Assembly: GCA_016191225.1 (NCBI GenBank)
Contig: JACPPC010000003.1
Location: forward strand, 62,001 to 126,000
From: Gemmatimonadota bacterium
GTDB lineage: Bacteria; Gemmatimonadota; Gemmatimonadetes; Gemmatimonadales; Gemmatimonadaceae
Direction: 5' to 3'
DNA length: 64,000 nucleotides
Part shown: positions 26,199 through 34,811 of the stretch, in pieces
Layout of the letters: every line of letters starts with the position of its first letter
Numbering within the stretch: position 1 is the stretch's first letter
Made by a program: the position numbers and the translations under genes
Notes under the pieces: model-generated
Databases searched by the model: none
Told to the model about the DNA's origin: nothing
Seen by the model: only the letters and a program-made list of their open reading frames with translations

Positions 26199-27296
26199 AT
26201 GCGCGTGATCTTCGCCGGCGGCGGAACGGGTGGGCACCTCTACCCCGGGCTCGCGATTGCGCGGGCCATCGCCAGGCTCGACCCGGGCGCGGACCTCCTG
26301 TTCGTGGGCGCCAGACGCGGGATCGAGGCCCGGGTCCTCCCGGAATCCGGCTTCCGCCACGTACTGCTCGACCTCTATCCCCTCTTTCGGCGCCAGGTCT
26401 GGAAGAACCTCGAAACCGCCGGCTCCCTGGTCGACTCCTGGCTCAAGGTCGGCGACCTCATGCGTGCCAATCCCCCCTCGGTGGTCGTGGGCCTCGGGGG
26501 GTACGCCAGCGGCGTTACCCTCGCCTGGTCGGTCGCCCACCGGATCCCCATCGTCCAGCAAGCTGGCGACTCCATTCCGGGCCTCGCCGCCCGGATCTTC
26601 AGCCGCTGGAGCCGGGTCCTCTACGTGGGCTTCCCGGAGGCCGTCGAACGCCTGCCGCGGAGCCGGCGGACAGACGTCGTGATCACCGGAAACCCGATCG
26701 AGCCCCCGCCAAGCCCACGTCCGTCCAAGGCTGCGTCGCTCGTCAACCTGGGATTTCCGGGCGCCTCCGGGCGCGAGCGCGTGGTGCTGGTCTTTGGCGG
26801 CAGCCAGGGCTCCTTCGCCATCAACGAGGCCGTCGACGACTGGGTCGGCAGGGGCCTCCCCGCCGACGTCCGGGTGATCTGGGCGACCGGATCGAACAGG
26901 TGGGAAGAGTACCGCCAGCGCGAGAGCAGCCAAGTTGTGGTGAAGCCATACCTCTCGCCGATTTCAGACGCCTACGCGGCCTGCGACCTCGCCGTCACGA
27001 GGGCCGGGGCAATGACCTGCGCCGAGCTCGCCGCGTGGGGAATTCCTGCCATAATGATCCCGCTCCCATCCGCGGCCGCCGACCACCAGACGGGCAATGC
27101 ACGGGCTGTCGAAGCCGGCGGGGCAGGGGTCCTCCTCCCGGAACGCGACCTCTCGGCGTCGTCGCTCAGCCAAACGGTGCTCAGTCTCCTCGGCGATCAA
27201 GCGTCGCTCGCTTCCATGTCGGCTGCAGCGCGCGACAGAGGTCGAAGTGATGCGGCAGAAACTATTGCCCGTGATATACTTGCACGGTTCACATAA
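26199..27296 (+). CDS. murG: Lipid II-forming GlcNAc transferase MurG
   Basis: 365 residues from ATG 26199. The N-terminal glycine loop is FAGGGTGGHLYPGLAIA. Further motifs are 'VVGLGGYASG', 'VVITGNPIE', 'LVFGGSQGSFAIN', and the UDP-sugar site 'VTRAGAMTCAELAAWGIPAI' followed by 'ADHQTGNA'. It transfers GlcNAc to lipid I on the inner membrane face. The last third is less GC-rich than the genes before it and runs into the AT-rich gap before murC. Confidence 0.95.
   Translation: MRVIFAGGGTGGHLYPGLAIARAIARLDPGADLLFVGARRGIEARVLPESGFRHVLLDLYPLFRRQVWKNLETAGSLVDSWLKVGDLMRANPPSVVVGLGGYASGVTLAWSVAHRIPIVQQAGDSIPGLAARIFSRWSRVLYVGFPEAVERLPRSRRTDVVITGNPIEPPPSPRPSKAASLVNLGFPGASGRERVVLVFGGSQGSFAINEAVDDWVGRGLPADVRVIWATGSNRWEEYRQRESSQVVVKPYLSPISDAYAACDLAVTRAGAMTCAELAAWGIPAIMIPLPSAAADHQTGNARAVEAGGAGVLLPERDLSASSLSQTVLSLLGDQASLASMSAAARDRGRSDAAETIARDILARFT
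27272..27280 (+). promoter_or_regulatory. Extended -10 promoter candidate before murC
   Basis: TG at 27272-27273, one base, then TATACT at 27275-27280 form an extended -10 element inside the 3' end of murG, where the sequence becomes AT-rich. A second -10-like TATATT is at 27299-27304. Either could start a murC-ftsQ-ftsA transcript. Confidence 0.4.
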
Positions 27297-27313
27297 AGTA
27301 TATTCTTGAGATC

Positions 27314-27338
27314 ATGCATCACAATGCATAGCTATGCA
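27314..27338 (+). repeat. Three ATGCA repeats at 10 bp phase over the murC start
   Basis: ATGCA occurs at 27314, 27324 and 27334, exactly 10 bp apart; the third contains the murC ATG. TGCATAGCTATGCA at 27325-27338 is a perfect 14 bp palindrome spanning the start codon. Helical phasing suits a DNA-binding protein, and the palindrome could alternatively fold in mRNA over the start. Confidence 0.55.
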
Positions 27339-28749
27339 GCAGCCTGACTACACTCATTCTCCGGCCGATATCGCGCGGATTCTCGCTCGAGACGATCCCC
27401 GGCCGATCCACTTCGCCGGTGTCGCCGGAGCGGGCATGAGCGCACTCGCGGAGCTCTTTGTGCGACGAGGGCTCCCCGTTTCCGGGTGCGATGCCAACCT
27501 GGCGGGAGTCGATGACCTCAGGCGGTTGGGCGTTCGCCTTTTCCCCAGCCACGACGCCGGTCATGTGGAGAACTCCAGGGGCATCGTGGTTACGTCGGCA
27601 ATGCCCAAGGACCACCCCGAACTCGTTCGCGCCCGCAGTCTTGGGATTCCTGTGGTGAGGCGTGCCGAGGCGTTGGGGGCGGCGGTCAATGCGGGACGGT
27701 TGGTGGCGGTGGCCGGTACCCACGGCAAGACCACCACCACCACGTTGGCCACCGAGGCGCTGGCGTCGGCCGGCCTCGATCCGACCGGCGTGGTCGGGGC
27801 TCGAGTCGCCGCCTGGCAGGGTAACTTTCGCCGGGGAGGCGACGACGTCTTCGTGGTGGAGGCGGACGAGTACGACCGCTCGTTCCTCGCCCTCACCCCC
27901 ACCGTCGCCGTGATTACCAACGTCGAGGCCGACCACCTCGACATCTACCGGGACCTCGACGACATCCGGGCGGCGTTCGCCCGGTTCGCGGCCGGGGCGC
28001 GGTACGTCGTGATCTGCGCCGACGACGCCGGCGCCCGGTCGGTTCCCCTCGCCGACGCGGCCGACGTGATCCCGTACGGGCTCTCGAGTCCGGGCGCCCG
28101 GCTGCTGGCCCGCGACCTCGGTCCGGCGGCGCGCGGGCTCGGCACCCGCTGCCGGGTGCACTTCGACGGCAGGGAGCTGGGCGAGCTGCACCTTCGCATT
28201 CCCGGCGAGCACAACGTGCGAAACGCCCTCGCCGCGGTGGGGGCTGGCCTGGCCCTCGGAGCCAGCTTCAGTGCGATGTGCGAGGGGCTCGCCGCGGTGG
28301 AGGGGGCCGAGCGCCGCTTCCAGCTCCTCGGCGAGCGGGGGGGAGTGACCGTGATCGACGACTACGCGCACCACCCCTCCGAAATCGAGGCCACCCTGGC
28401 CGCCGCGCGCGCGGTCTGGCCCGGGCGACGGCTCGTGGCCGCATTCCAGCCCCACCTGTACACCCGCACTCGCGACTTCGCCGCCGGGTTCGGGCGCGCG
28501 CTCGTCGGCGCCGACGTGGCCTTGCTCGCCGACCTCTACCCGGCCCGCGAGCAGCCCATCGCCGGGGTCAGTTCCGCGCTGATCGCCGCCGCGGCGCGGG
28601 CAGCCGGCCGGGCCGTGCAGTGGGAGGGTCCGCGCGGCGAACTCGCGGCCGCATTGCGGCGTGCCGTTCACCCTGGGGACGTCGTCATCACTCTGGGAGC
28701 GGGGGACATCACGAAGACCGGTCCCGAACTGCTCGACCTGCTCACCTGA
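27334..28749 (+). CDS. murC: UDP-MurNAc--L-alanine ligase MurC
   Basis: 471 residues from ATG 27334. Motifs are 'IHFAGVAGAGMSALAELF', ATP site 'AVAGTHGKTTTTTLA', 'VVEADEYDRSFL', 'TNVEADHLDIYRDLDD', 'VIDDYAHHPSEIEAT' and 'AFQPHLYTRTRDF'. It performs the first Mur ligase step in the cytoplasm. In many dcw clusters murC is followed by murB and ddl; here ftsQ follows directly after 38 nt. The start codon lies within a phased ATGCA repeat and palindrome that may regulate it. Confidence 0.95.
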   Translation: MQQPDYTHSPADIARILARDDPRPIHFAGVAGAGMSALAELFVRRGLPVSGCDANLAGVDDLRRLGVRLFPSHDAGHVENSRGIVVTSAMPKDHPELVRARSLGIPVVRRAEALGAAVNAGRLVAVAGTHGKTTTTTLATEALASAGLDPTGVVGARVAAWQGNFRRGGDDVFVVEADEYDRSFLALTPTVAVITNVEADHLDIYRDLDDIRAAFARFAAGARYVVICADDAGARSVPLADAADVIPYGLSSPGARLLARDLGPAARGLGTRCRVHFDGRELGELHLRIPGEHNVRNALAAVGAGLALGASFSAMCEGLAAVEGAERRFQLLGERGGVTVIDDYAHHPSEIEATLAAARAVWPGRRLVAAFQPHLYTRTRDFAAGFGRALVGADVALLADLYPAREQPIAGVSSALIAAAARAAGRAVQWEGPRGELAAALRRAVHPGDVVITLGAGDITKTGPELLDLLT

Positions 28750-28787
28750 CCCCACCGGAACCACCGCACCGCCACATCCCGCTTGCC

Positions 28788-29507
28788 ATGAACGACACCG
28801 CGACCGACATCGCGGCCGCCACGCCCTCGCGCCTGGCGCCGTGGAAGCTCGCGGCGGCCGGCATCGCCGCCGCCCTGTTGCTGGCGAGCCCCCTGTGGGG
28901 GCGCGCCCTGCTGCGCCGCATGTCGTTCTTCAACGTGCGCGCGGTGCAAGTCGAGGGGGTGCGCTACCTCGACCCCGGCGTGGTCGTCGCGCGGCTGCGC
29001 ATCGACACCACCGTCTCCCTGTTCGACGACGGTGACACCTGGGTGGCGCGCGTCGAGGGGCACCCGCAGGTCGCGGCGGTCGAAGTGTCGCGCACCCTCC
29101 CGGGCACCCTCGTGGTGCGCATCACCGAGGTGCCGCCGGTGGCGCTCGTGCCCGCGGCCGATGGCCTGGTGGCGATCGACGCCGCCGGCCGGCGACTCCC
29201 CGTCGACGCCTCGCGCGTGCCGATGGACCTCCCCGTTCTCGGCGTGCGCGACCGACGCCTCGTCGCCCTGCTCGATACGCTGCGGGCGCGCGAGCCCGCG
29301 CTCTACGCCAGCCTGAGCGAGGTGCGGCGCGAGGGTCGCGAGCTGCGCATCGACGTCGCCGGCCTCCAGGTGCGCGCCCCCCTCGTGCTCAGTGCCGGGC
29401 GCATCGCCGAGATCGTCCCCGTCACCGACGACCTCGCGCGCCGCCATGTGCGCGTGGCCGAACTCGACCTGCGTTATCGCGACCAGGTCATCGCCCGACT
29501 CCAATAG
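28788..29507 (+). CDS. ftsQ: Cell division protein FtsQ
   Basis: 239 residues from ATG 28788. The frame is open upstream as a shadow of murC. It has a short cytoplasmic tail, one transmembrane helix ('LAAAGIAAALLLASPLW') and a POTRA domain starting 'FFNVRAVQVEGVRYLDPGVV'. 'VEVSRTLPGTLVVRITEVPP' is the conserved FtsQ/DivIB segment. It recruits FtsB and FtsL to the septum. It abuts ftsA with no gap. Confidence 0.9.
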   Translation: MNDTATDIAAATPSRLAPWKLAAAGIAAALLLASPLWGRALLRRMSFFNVRAVQVEGVRYLDPGVVVARLRIDTTVSLFDDGDTWVARVEGHPQVAAVEVSRTLPGTLVVRITEVPPVALVPAADGLVAIDAAGRRLPVDASRVPMDLPVLGVRDRRLVALLDTLRAREPALYASLSEVRREGRELRIDVAGLQVRAPLVLSAGRIAEIVPVTDDLARRHVRVAELDLRYRDQVIARLQ

Positions 29508-30776
29508 ATGACCACGAACGAACTGAACCTCGTCGCCGGGCTCGACATCGGCAGTGCCAAGACCACGGCCGTGATCGCCGAGGTCGTGGGGGACCTGCCG
29601 CGCGCGCCGACGATTCGCATCCTCGGCGTCGGCCAGAGCCGCACCACCGGGCTCCGCAAGGGCGTCGTGAGCGACATCGAGGAGACGACCCGCTCGATCA
29701 AGAAGGCCCTCACCGACGCCGAGCGGATGGCCGGCGCGCAGGTCCCCGCGCTCTACGTCGGCATCGCCGGCGAGCACGTGCAGGCGATGACGAGCCAGGG
29801 GATCGTCGCGATCAACGGCAGCGAGATCACCAAGGCCGACGTCGACCGGGCCCACGAGGTCGCCCGCGCGCAGGTGATCCCGCAGGACCGCGAGCTCCTC
29901 CACGCGATCCCGCAGGAGTACACCGTCGACAAGAACAAGGGCGTGCGCGACCCGATCGGCATGATCGGCACGCGCCTCGAGACCGAGATGTACCTCGTCA
30001 CGATCGGCGCCAGCCCGAGCATGAACCTCCGCAAGGCGGTCGAGCGGGCCGGCTACCAGATCAAGGAACTGGTGCTCGAGCCCCTCGCCAGCGCCCTCGC
30101 CGTCCTCACCGACGACGAGAAGGAGCTCGGCACGACGCTGATCGAGATGGGCGCCGGGACCACCGACATCGCCGTCTTTCACGAGGGGAAGATCCGCCAC
30201 CTCGCGACGGTGAACTTCGGCGGCAACAACGTCACGAGCGACATCGTGCACGGACTCGGCGTGACGCAGGCCGACGCCGAGCGCCTCAAGGACAGGTACG
30301 GCTGCGCCTATGAGTCACTCGTGCCGCCGGAGGAAGTGATCCAGCTGCCGAGCACGGTCGCGCAGGGGGACCGGCGCATTCCGCGTGAGCTGCTGGCGCA
30401 CATCATCCACCAGCGCACCGACGAGATCTTCGACCTCGTGCAGCGCGAGATCGAGCGCAGCGGCTATCACGGCAAGCTGAGCGCGGGCGTCGTGCTCACC
30501 GGCGGCGCGGCAGCGACGGTCGGCACGGTGGAGCTCGCGACGGATGTGTTCGGCATCGGCGCGCGGGTCGGCGTGCCGAGCGACAACGTGGGTGGACTGA
30601 GCGACAGCGTGGAAGCGCCGCGCTTCGCGACGGTGGTGGGGCTCGCGATGTACGGCGCGCACCGCGCGGCGCTTGGCGCCGGCGCCTCGAGCGGCCGCGG
30701 CCGCATGAGCCTCGGCGCGCCGAACGTGGACAAGCTCGCGCAGCGGGTGAAGACCTGGCTGCAGGACTTCTTCTAG
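29508..30776 (+). CDS. ftsA: Actin-like divisome protein FtsA
   Basis: 422 residues from ATG 29508. Actin-fold nucleotide motifs are present: 'VAGLDIGSAKTTAVIAE', 'LIEMGAGTTDIAVFHEG' and 'GVVLTGGAAATVGTVELA'. The FtsA-specific 1C domain ('RAPTIRILGVGQSRTTGLRK') is included. The C-terminal amphipathic helix 'LAQRVKTWLQDFF' is the likely membrane-targeting sequence. It tethers FtsZ to the membrane. Unusually, ftsZ is not next to it but begins 7.9 kb downstream. Confidence 0.95.
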   Translation: MTTNELNLVAGLDIGSAKTTAVIAEVVGDLPRAPTIRILGVGQSRTTGLRKGVVSDIEETTRSIKKALTDAERMAGAQVPALYVGIAGEHVQAMTSQGIVAINGSEITKADVDRAHEVARAQVIPQDRELLHAIPQEYTVDKNKGVRDPIGMIGTRLETEMYLVTIGASPSMNLRKAVERAGYQIKELVLEPLASALAVLTDDEKELGTTLIEMGAGTTDIAVFHEGKIRHLATVNFGGNNVTSDIVHGLGVTQADAERLKDRYGCAYESLVPPEEVIQLPSTVAQGDRRIPRELLAHIIHQRTDEIFDLVQREIERSGYHGKLSAGVVLTGGAAATVGTVELATDVFGIGARVGVPSDNVGGLSDSVEAPRFATVVGLAMYGAHRAALGAGASSGRGRMSLGAPNVDKLAQRVKTWLQDFF

Positions 30777-31138
30777 GCGGCGGGATCAGGTGCGGGGGCC
30801 CGCTTCCCCCCGCGACGGGCACACGCGCCGTGGCCGATGCGGCCGCGGCGCGTGCGCGCCGCCACGGCGAGCCCGACCGCACTCGTCGAGTCGACGGAGC
30901 CCGTCCACATCCTCACCGGCGGCGAATCCGAGTGCGCACCGCCCGTGACGACGCCGGCCGACCGGTGTGCCGCGGGCAGCCCCGAGCTCGCATCCCGGTC
31001 CTGGATGCCGATGCCCCACTGGACCTCGCCGGTGCCGGGCACATCTTCGCGCGGTCCCGTCGGCTGGCATCGCGGCACGAACGCGGCGACCCACACCGTG
31101 GCGGTTCGGGGTGCCGGGACGGCGAACGCGCGCGTCAC
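30773..31138 (-). CDS. Hypothetical protein convergent with ftsA (121 aa)
   Basis: An open frame from GTG at 31138-31136 to a stop at 30775-30773. The start overlaps the stop of the TonB-plug gene in a GTGA arrangement, which supports translational coupling. The other end overlaps the last four bases of ftsA. The predicted protein has a varied composition with Trp, Val and acidic residues ('GEVQWGIGIQDRDASS') and a basic C-terminus. I recognise no family. In DNA this GC-rich such frames arise by chance, so coding status is uncertain; if it is not a gene, 30777-31134 is simply intergenic. Confidence 0.35.
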   Translation of the reverse strand: MTRAFAVPAPRTATVWVAAFVPRCQPTGPREDVPGTGEVQWGIGIQDRDASSGLPAAHRSAGVVTGGAHSDSPPVRMWTGSVDSTSAVGLAVAARTRRGRIGHGACARRGGKRAPAPDPAA

Positions 31139-31935
31139 CGCAGGCCCCTCGCGTCCGTGCTGTCGCTCGCCGCACCGGCCTTGGTGCGTGTCCACATCAG
31201 GATCACCCCGCAGTTCTGCGCCCCCGGCCGCTTGAACTCGCTCGGGACTTGCGAGACCGAGTACACCTCGATCGCCTCGATGTCCGACGATCGGTAGGTG
31301 CGGTTCACGATCGACGCCACCTCATCGAACCCGTCCACGAATATCGACACTTCACATCCCGCGCCGCCATTGGTGAAGGAACGCCCGCCACGCGACGAGA
31401 CGACCGTGAGTCCCGTGGGATACTCGTCGTCCTTGGTGATGACCTCGATGCCGGCGATGCCGCGCAACACGTCGAGCAGCTGCGGCGCCCCCTTCTTCCC
31501 GATCGCGGAGCGGTCGAGGAAGATCCCGCCGGCGTTGCGCAGCCGCCGCTGCTCGAAGCCGCGCGAGAAGTCCACCACCGGGTCGGCCCTGGCCTTGATC
31601 AGGATTCCGGCGAGTCGCAGCGACACCGGCTCGGTGCGCACGATGACCTCCATCGTGTCGCGTCCGTCGAGCTGGAATGGCTGCGAGATGTCCCCGCGGA
31701 TCCCCAGCCGCCGGATGCCGATCCGGTAGCGTCCCGCCGGGGCCGGCACCAGGTACCGGCCGAGCGAGTCGGTGCGCGTGGTGGCCACGGAGTGCGTGCT
31801 GTCGGCCAGGAGCCGCACCTCCACCTCGGGAATCCCCTTGCCCTGGTCCACCGTGATCACGCGGCCGCGCACGGCCTGCGCGCCAGCGGTCGCGGCGCAG
31901 AGGCAGCCGGCGAGCACGAGGGAAGGGAGGTGCAT
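31135..31935 (-). CDS. Exported carboxypeptidase-regulatory-like + TonB-plug-like protein
   Basis: 266 residues, ATG at 31935-31933. It has a signal peptide (MHLPSLVLAGCLCAATAGAQ). Residues 22-110 are a carboxypeptidase regulatory-like (CarboxypepD_reg) fold ('VRGRVITVDQGKGIPEVEVR', 'RYLVPAPAGRYRIGIRRLG'). Residues 125-250 resemble a TonB-receptor plug ('DVLRGIAGIEVITKDDEYP', 'VSIFVDGFDEVA', 'DIEAIEVYSVSQVPSEF'), but there is no beta-barrel. This truncated layout suggests a stand-alone periplasmic or surface protein. The ligand is unknown. It is divergent from the reductase gene. Confidence 0.7.
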   Translation of the reverse strand: MHLPSLVLAGCLCAATAGAQAVRGRVITVDQGKGIPEVEVRLLADSTHSVATTRTDSLGRYLVPAPAGRYRIGIRRLGIRGDISQPFQLDGRDTMEVIVRTEPVSLRLAGILIKARADPVVDFSRGFEQRRLRNAGGIFLDRSAIGKKGAPQLLDVLRGIAGIEVITKDDEYPTGLTVVSSRGGRSFTNGGAGCEVSIFVDGFDEVASIVNRTYRSSDIEAIEVYSVSQVPSEFKRPGAQNCGVILMWTRTKAGAASDSTDARGLR

Positions 31936-32066
31936 GCGCCATGAAGTACTCGCCCGTCGCCGCCGAGGTCCATCCGCCCTGCCACCCGGGACGAGTCGCG
32001 AGCCGGGTATCGACGTATGTTTGTCGGCGCCGTTCGATCCCCGCCCTCGCCACGACCGGTCCCCCC

Positions 32067-33053
32067 ATGCTTCGCGCCGAGTACGCCACTCGCGGTCCCG
32101 TTCCGCAGGATGTCATCGACGCCGTGGAATTCACGCCGCCGCCCCTCGCCGAGGGGCAGGCCCTCGTGCAGGTGCTGGCCGCGCCGATCAACCCTTCGGA
32201 CGTGCTGACCCTGACCGGGCAGTACGGCCTGCTGCCGCCCCTGCCCGCCATCGGCGGCAACGAGGGAGTGGGGCGCATCGCCGCCCTCGGCCCCGGCACG
32301 AGCGCCCCGCCGGTCGGTACCACCGTCATGCTCCCCCCCGGCTCGGGCACCTGGGCGACCCACCTCGTGGCCGAGGCCGGGAAATGCGTGCCCCTCCCCG
32401 GTGGCGTCGATCCGCAACAGCTCGCCATGCTGACCATCAACCCGCCCACCGCGTCCCTGATGCTGAGCGACTACGTGACCCTCGCTCCCGGCGACTGGGT
32501 CATCCAGGACGCGGCCAACTCCGCCGTCGGCGGCTACGTGGTGCAGCTGGCGAAGCTCCGCGGCTATCGCACGGTGAACGTCGTCCGGCGGGAGTCGGCC
32601 GTCGCGCCGGTGCAGGCCAGCGGCGGTGACGTGGTGCTCGTGGACGGCGCCGACCTCGCCAGGCGCGTCGCGGCGGCGACGGGGAAGGCGCCGATCAAGC
32701 TGGCGATCGACGCCGTGGGCGGCGCGAGCACCGACCACCTCGCGTCGTGCCTTGCGCCGGGCGGAACGCTGGTGAACTACGGCATGATGGGAGGCGAGCC
32801 CTGCCAGGTGTCGCCGGCGAACTTCGTGTTCAAGGACGTGACGCTGCGCGGCTTCTGGCTCGCCTTCTGGTTCCGCAACGCGACGCCGGCGCAGGTGCAG
32901 GCGCTGTTCGGCGAGATGGCCACCCTCGTGGCCGGCGGAAAGCTCTCCGCGCGGGTGGCGGCGACCTTCGACGTGCGCGAGATCAAGCGAGCGGTGGCCC
33001 TCGCCGCCGCCGGCGAGCGCGAGGGAAAGGTCCTCGTCGTGCCGAAGGCCTAA
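32067..33053 (+). CDS. Medium-chain zinc-free reductase (MECR / 2-enoyl-thioester reductase-like)
   Basis: 328 residues from ATG 32067; an in-frame extension upstream has no recognisable domain. The GroES-like N-terminus includes 'VQVLAAPINPSDVLTLTGQY', with the Tyr of GQYG as in trans-2-enoyl-CoA reductases. 'GGNEGVGRIAALGPG' follows, and the NADPH fold includes 'WVIQDAANSAVGGYVVQLAK' and 'IDAVGGASTDHLA'. No structural zinc cysteine cluster is seen. It probably reduces an enoyl or quinone substrate with NADPH; the exact substrate is unknown. The gene interrupts the ftsA-ftsZ linkage. Confidence 0.8.
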   Translation: MLRAEYATRGPVPQDVIDAVEFTPPPLAEGQALVQVLAAPINPSDVLTLTGQYGLLPPLPAIGGNEGVGRIAALGPGTSAPPVGTTVMLPPGSGTWATHLVAEAGKCVPLPGGVDPQQLAMLTINPPTASLMLSDYVTLAPGDWVIQDAANSAVGGYVVQLAKLRGYRTVNVVRRESAVAPVQASGGDVVLVDGADLARRVAAATGKAPIKLAIDAVGGASTDHLASCLAPGGTLVNYGMMGGEPCQVSPANFVFKDVTLRGFWLAFWFRNATPAQVQALFGEMATLVAGGKLSARVAATFDVREIKRAVALAAAGEREGKVLVVPKA

Positions 33054-33081
33054 CCCGGTCGCCCAGCCGGGGCGCGCGCGA

Positions 33082-33705
33082 TCACGCCGCGCGCCGCCGG
33101 CGCGGCTTGTGCGCGACCTCGCGCGAGCGCGCGAACAGTTCGTCCATGGCGGCCGCGGCGCGCCGGTCGGCCTGGGCGTCGCCGAGCAGGCGCTGCGCGA
33201 CGCGGTGGGCGAGGATCACGCCGTGGGCCTCGCGCACCCACGCCTCGGCGTCGATCCCCGCGCGGAAGTGGCCGGCCTCGATTGCGATCGTGCAGGCGAC
33301 GGCGAGGGTGGCGAGCCAGCGGCGCTGTGACGTGACGAGGCAGTCGCGGACGATTCCGGGGCGGTCGTCGAACTCGAAGGCGGCGGCACTCAGCAGGTCG
33401 CCGCCGCGTGCCTCGCGGGTACGCTCCCAGGCGAGCCAGCGGTGGACGAGGGAGCGGAGCCGTGGCTCGCCCGACCTCGCGCGGAGCCCGGGATAGAGCA
33501 CATCGGCGTGAAAGCGGTCGACGGCGCGCAGGAGGACGGCGAGCTGCAGCCCCTCGCGACTGCCGAAGTGGGCGAAGAGGCCGCTCTTGGACATGGCGAG
33601 CTCGGCGGCGAGGACGCCGAAGGTGATGCCGTCGAGGCCCTCGAGGCCGGCGATGCGCTCGGCGCGCTGGATGATGCGGTCTCGGGTGGCCGCGCCTTTT
33701 GTCAT
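33082..33705 (-). CDS. TetR/AcrR-family transcriptional regulator
   Basis: 207 residues, ATG at 33705-33703. The N-terminal helix-turn-helix is 'RDRIIQRAERIAGLEGLDGI' to 'LAAELAMSKSGLFAHFGSRE'. The C-terminal 150 residues are helical ligand-binding sequence, and the protein ends in a basic tail (PRRRRAA). The upstream 25 bp hold a perfect 12 bp palindrome and a -10-like TATTAT about 5 nt before the ATG, so it is probably autoregulated and leaderless. It is divergent from the DUF4397 lipoprotein gene, which may be its target. The effector is unknown. Confidence 0.9.
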   Translation of the reverse strand: MTKGAATRDRIIQRAERIAGLEGLDGITFGVLAAELAMSKSGLFAHFGSREGLQLAVLLRAVDRFHADVLYPGLRARSGEPRLRSLVHRWLAWERTREARGGDLLSAAAFEFDDRPGIVRDCLVTSQRRWLATLAVACTIAIEAGHFRAGIDAEAWVREAHGVILAHRVAQRLLGDAQADRRAAAAMDELFARSREVAHKPRRRRAA

Positions 33706-33711
33706 GTATCA

Positions 33712-33730
33712 TAATATTACGAACGTTCGT
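33712..33730. promoter_or_regulatory. Operator palindrome between tetR and DUF4397 gene
   Basis: ACGAACGTTCGT (33719-33730) is a perfect 12 bp palindrome and overlaps TAATATTA (33712-33719), a perfect 8 bp palindrome. On the minus strand the AT-rich part gives a -10 (TATTAT) just before the TetR start, so a bound repressor would occlude that promoter. Size and symmetry are typical of TetR operators. Confidence 0.6.
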
Positions 33731-33911
33731 GCGTTACGCAACCGCAACCGAGCCCCAGCATCACCGGCCGACCGTGACCCGGCTGCCTACCGCCACCCGC
33801 CCATGCCGTGCAGCTTCCGGGAAACCACCACCGGGACCCTTCCCCGCCTCGTTGCCGAGGGCGCGCGCCGCGCGTCTGACCCGTATGCGCTCCTTCACGA
33901 CAGCACTTCCC

Positions 33912-34718
33912 ATGCGCCCCACCGCGCGCCTCGCCCACGCGGCGTTGCTCGCGACGCTCCTCGCCCCAGTCCTCCTTGCCGGCTGCAGCCCCAGGACCGA
34001 TGCCCCCACGGGCGGCTCACCCGGCTCGGGCACGGGGGGGGGCGTCACCAACGACAAGGGCTCGACGATCTCGTTCTACCACCTGCTGATGACCAGCAAC
34101 GCCCCCACGAGCACGGTGGCCTTCAAGGCCAACGGGGCGATCTTCGGCGCCGGCACCACCTACCTCGGCTCGGCCCTCGACAACAGCGTCGCCTGGGCGA
34201 GCTCCACGCCGCTCGTCCCCTTCGAGGTCACCGACGGCGGCACGACCCGCTTCCTCGCCGTCGGGCGACTCCTCACCAACGGCTACGGCCACAGCGCGAT
34301 CGCGATCGGCGTGATCGGCAGCACCGACCCGAACCTGCAGCCCACGCTGGTCGTGGCGGTCAAGGACTCCGTCAATCCGGGGGCGGGAAACGCGCGCGTG
34401 CGCTGGCTGCACAACTGGCCCGGCGTCGCGGCCGTGGACATCTGGTCGGGCAATCCGGGCTTCGAAGTGCGGGTCGTGCAGAACCTCGCCTACGGCCAGA
34501 TCACCGCCTACAGCGACATCACCGCGGCCACCAGCATCACGTCGCTCCACGTCGTGGTGACGCCGGCCGGCGTTGCCCGGGGCGTGGCCGACCTCACCAA
34601 CATCTCGGCGATTACGCAGATCACCACCGGCAACACCTACCTGGTGCCGCTGATCCACACCTCGTCGAACTTCGCCAGCCCCGGCAGCAGGTCGCTCGCG
34701 ATCTACCAGGAGCGCTGA
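33912..34718 (+). CDS. DUF4397-domain lipoprotein
   Basis: 268 residues from ATG 33912; ATG 33885 in frame would add nine residues, and neither has a clear ribosome site. The lipoprotein signal peptide ends in the lipobox LLAGC. A Gly-rich linker leads to DUF4397 sequence: 'STISFYHLLMTSNAPTS', and 'ARVRWLHNWPGVAAVDIWS', which matches the family's usual 'ARVRFVHASPDAPAVDV' theme. It is expected in the outer membrane or periplasm. DUF4397 proteins have no defined function. It is transcribed away from tetR, with a terminator hairpin after the stop. Confidence 0.8.
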   Translation: MRPTARLAHAALLATLLAPVLLAGCSPRTDAPTGGSPGSGTGGGVTNDKGSTISFYHLLMTSNAPTSTVAFKANGAIFGAGTTYLGSALDNSVAWASSTPLVPFEVTDGGTTRFLAVGRLLTNGYGHSAIAIGVIGSTDPNLQPTLVVAVKDSVNPGAGNARVRWLHNWPGVAAVDIWSGNPGFEVRVVQNLAYGQITAYSDITAATSITSLHVVVTPAGVARGVADLTNISAITQITTGNTYLVPLIHTSSNFASPGSRSLAIYQER

Positions 34719-34728
34719 CGACGCCGCT

Positions 34729-34757
34729 CGCCGCCGCGGCCTGAAACCGCGGCGGCG
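34729..34757 (+). terminator. GC-rich hairpin after DUF4397 gene
   Basis: CGCCGCCGCGG (34729-34739) and CCGCGGCGGCG (34747-34757) form a perfect 11 bp stem with a 7 nt loop, 10 nt after the stop codon. No T-tract follows, so termination strength is uncertain. Confidence 0.5.
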
Positions 34758-34811
34758 CGGGGGCCGTCATGCCCGCTGGTGATCGCGGACGCGCCACCCC
34801 GAGGAACAGGC

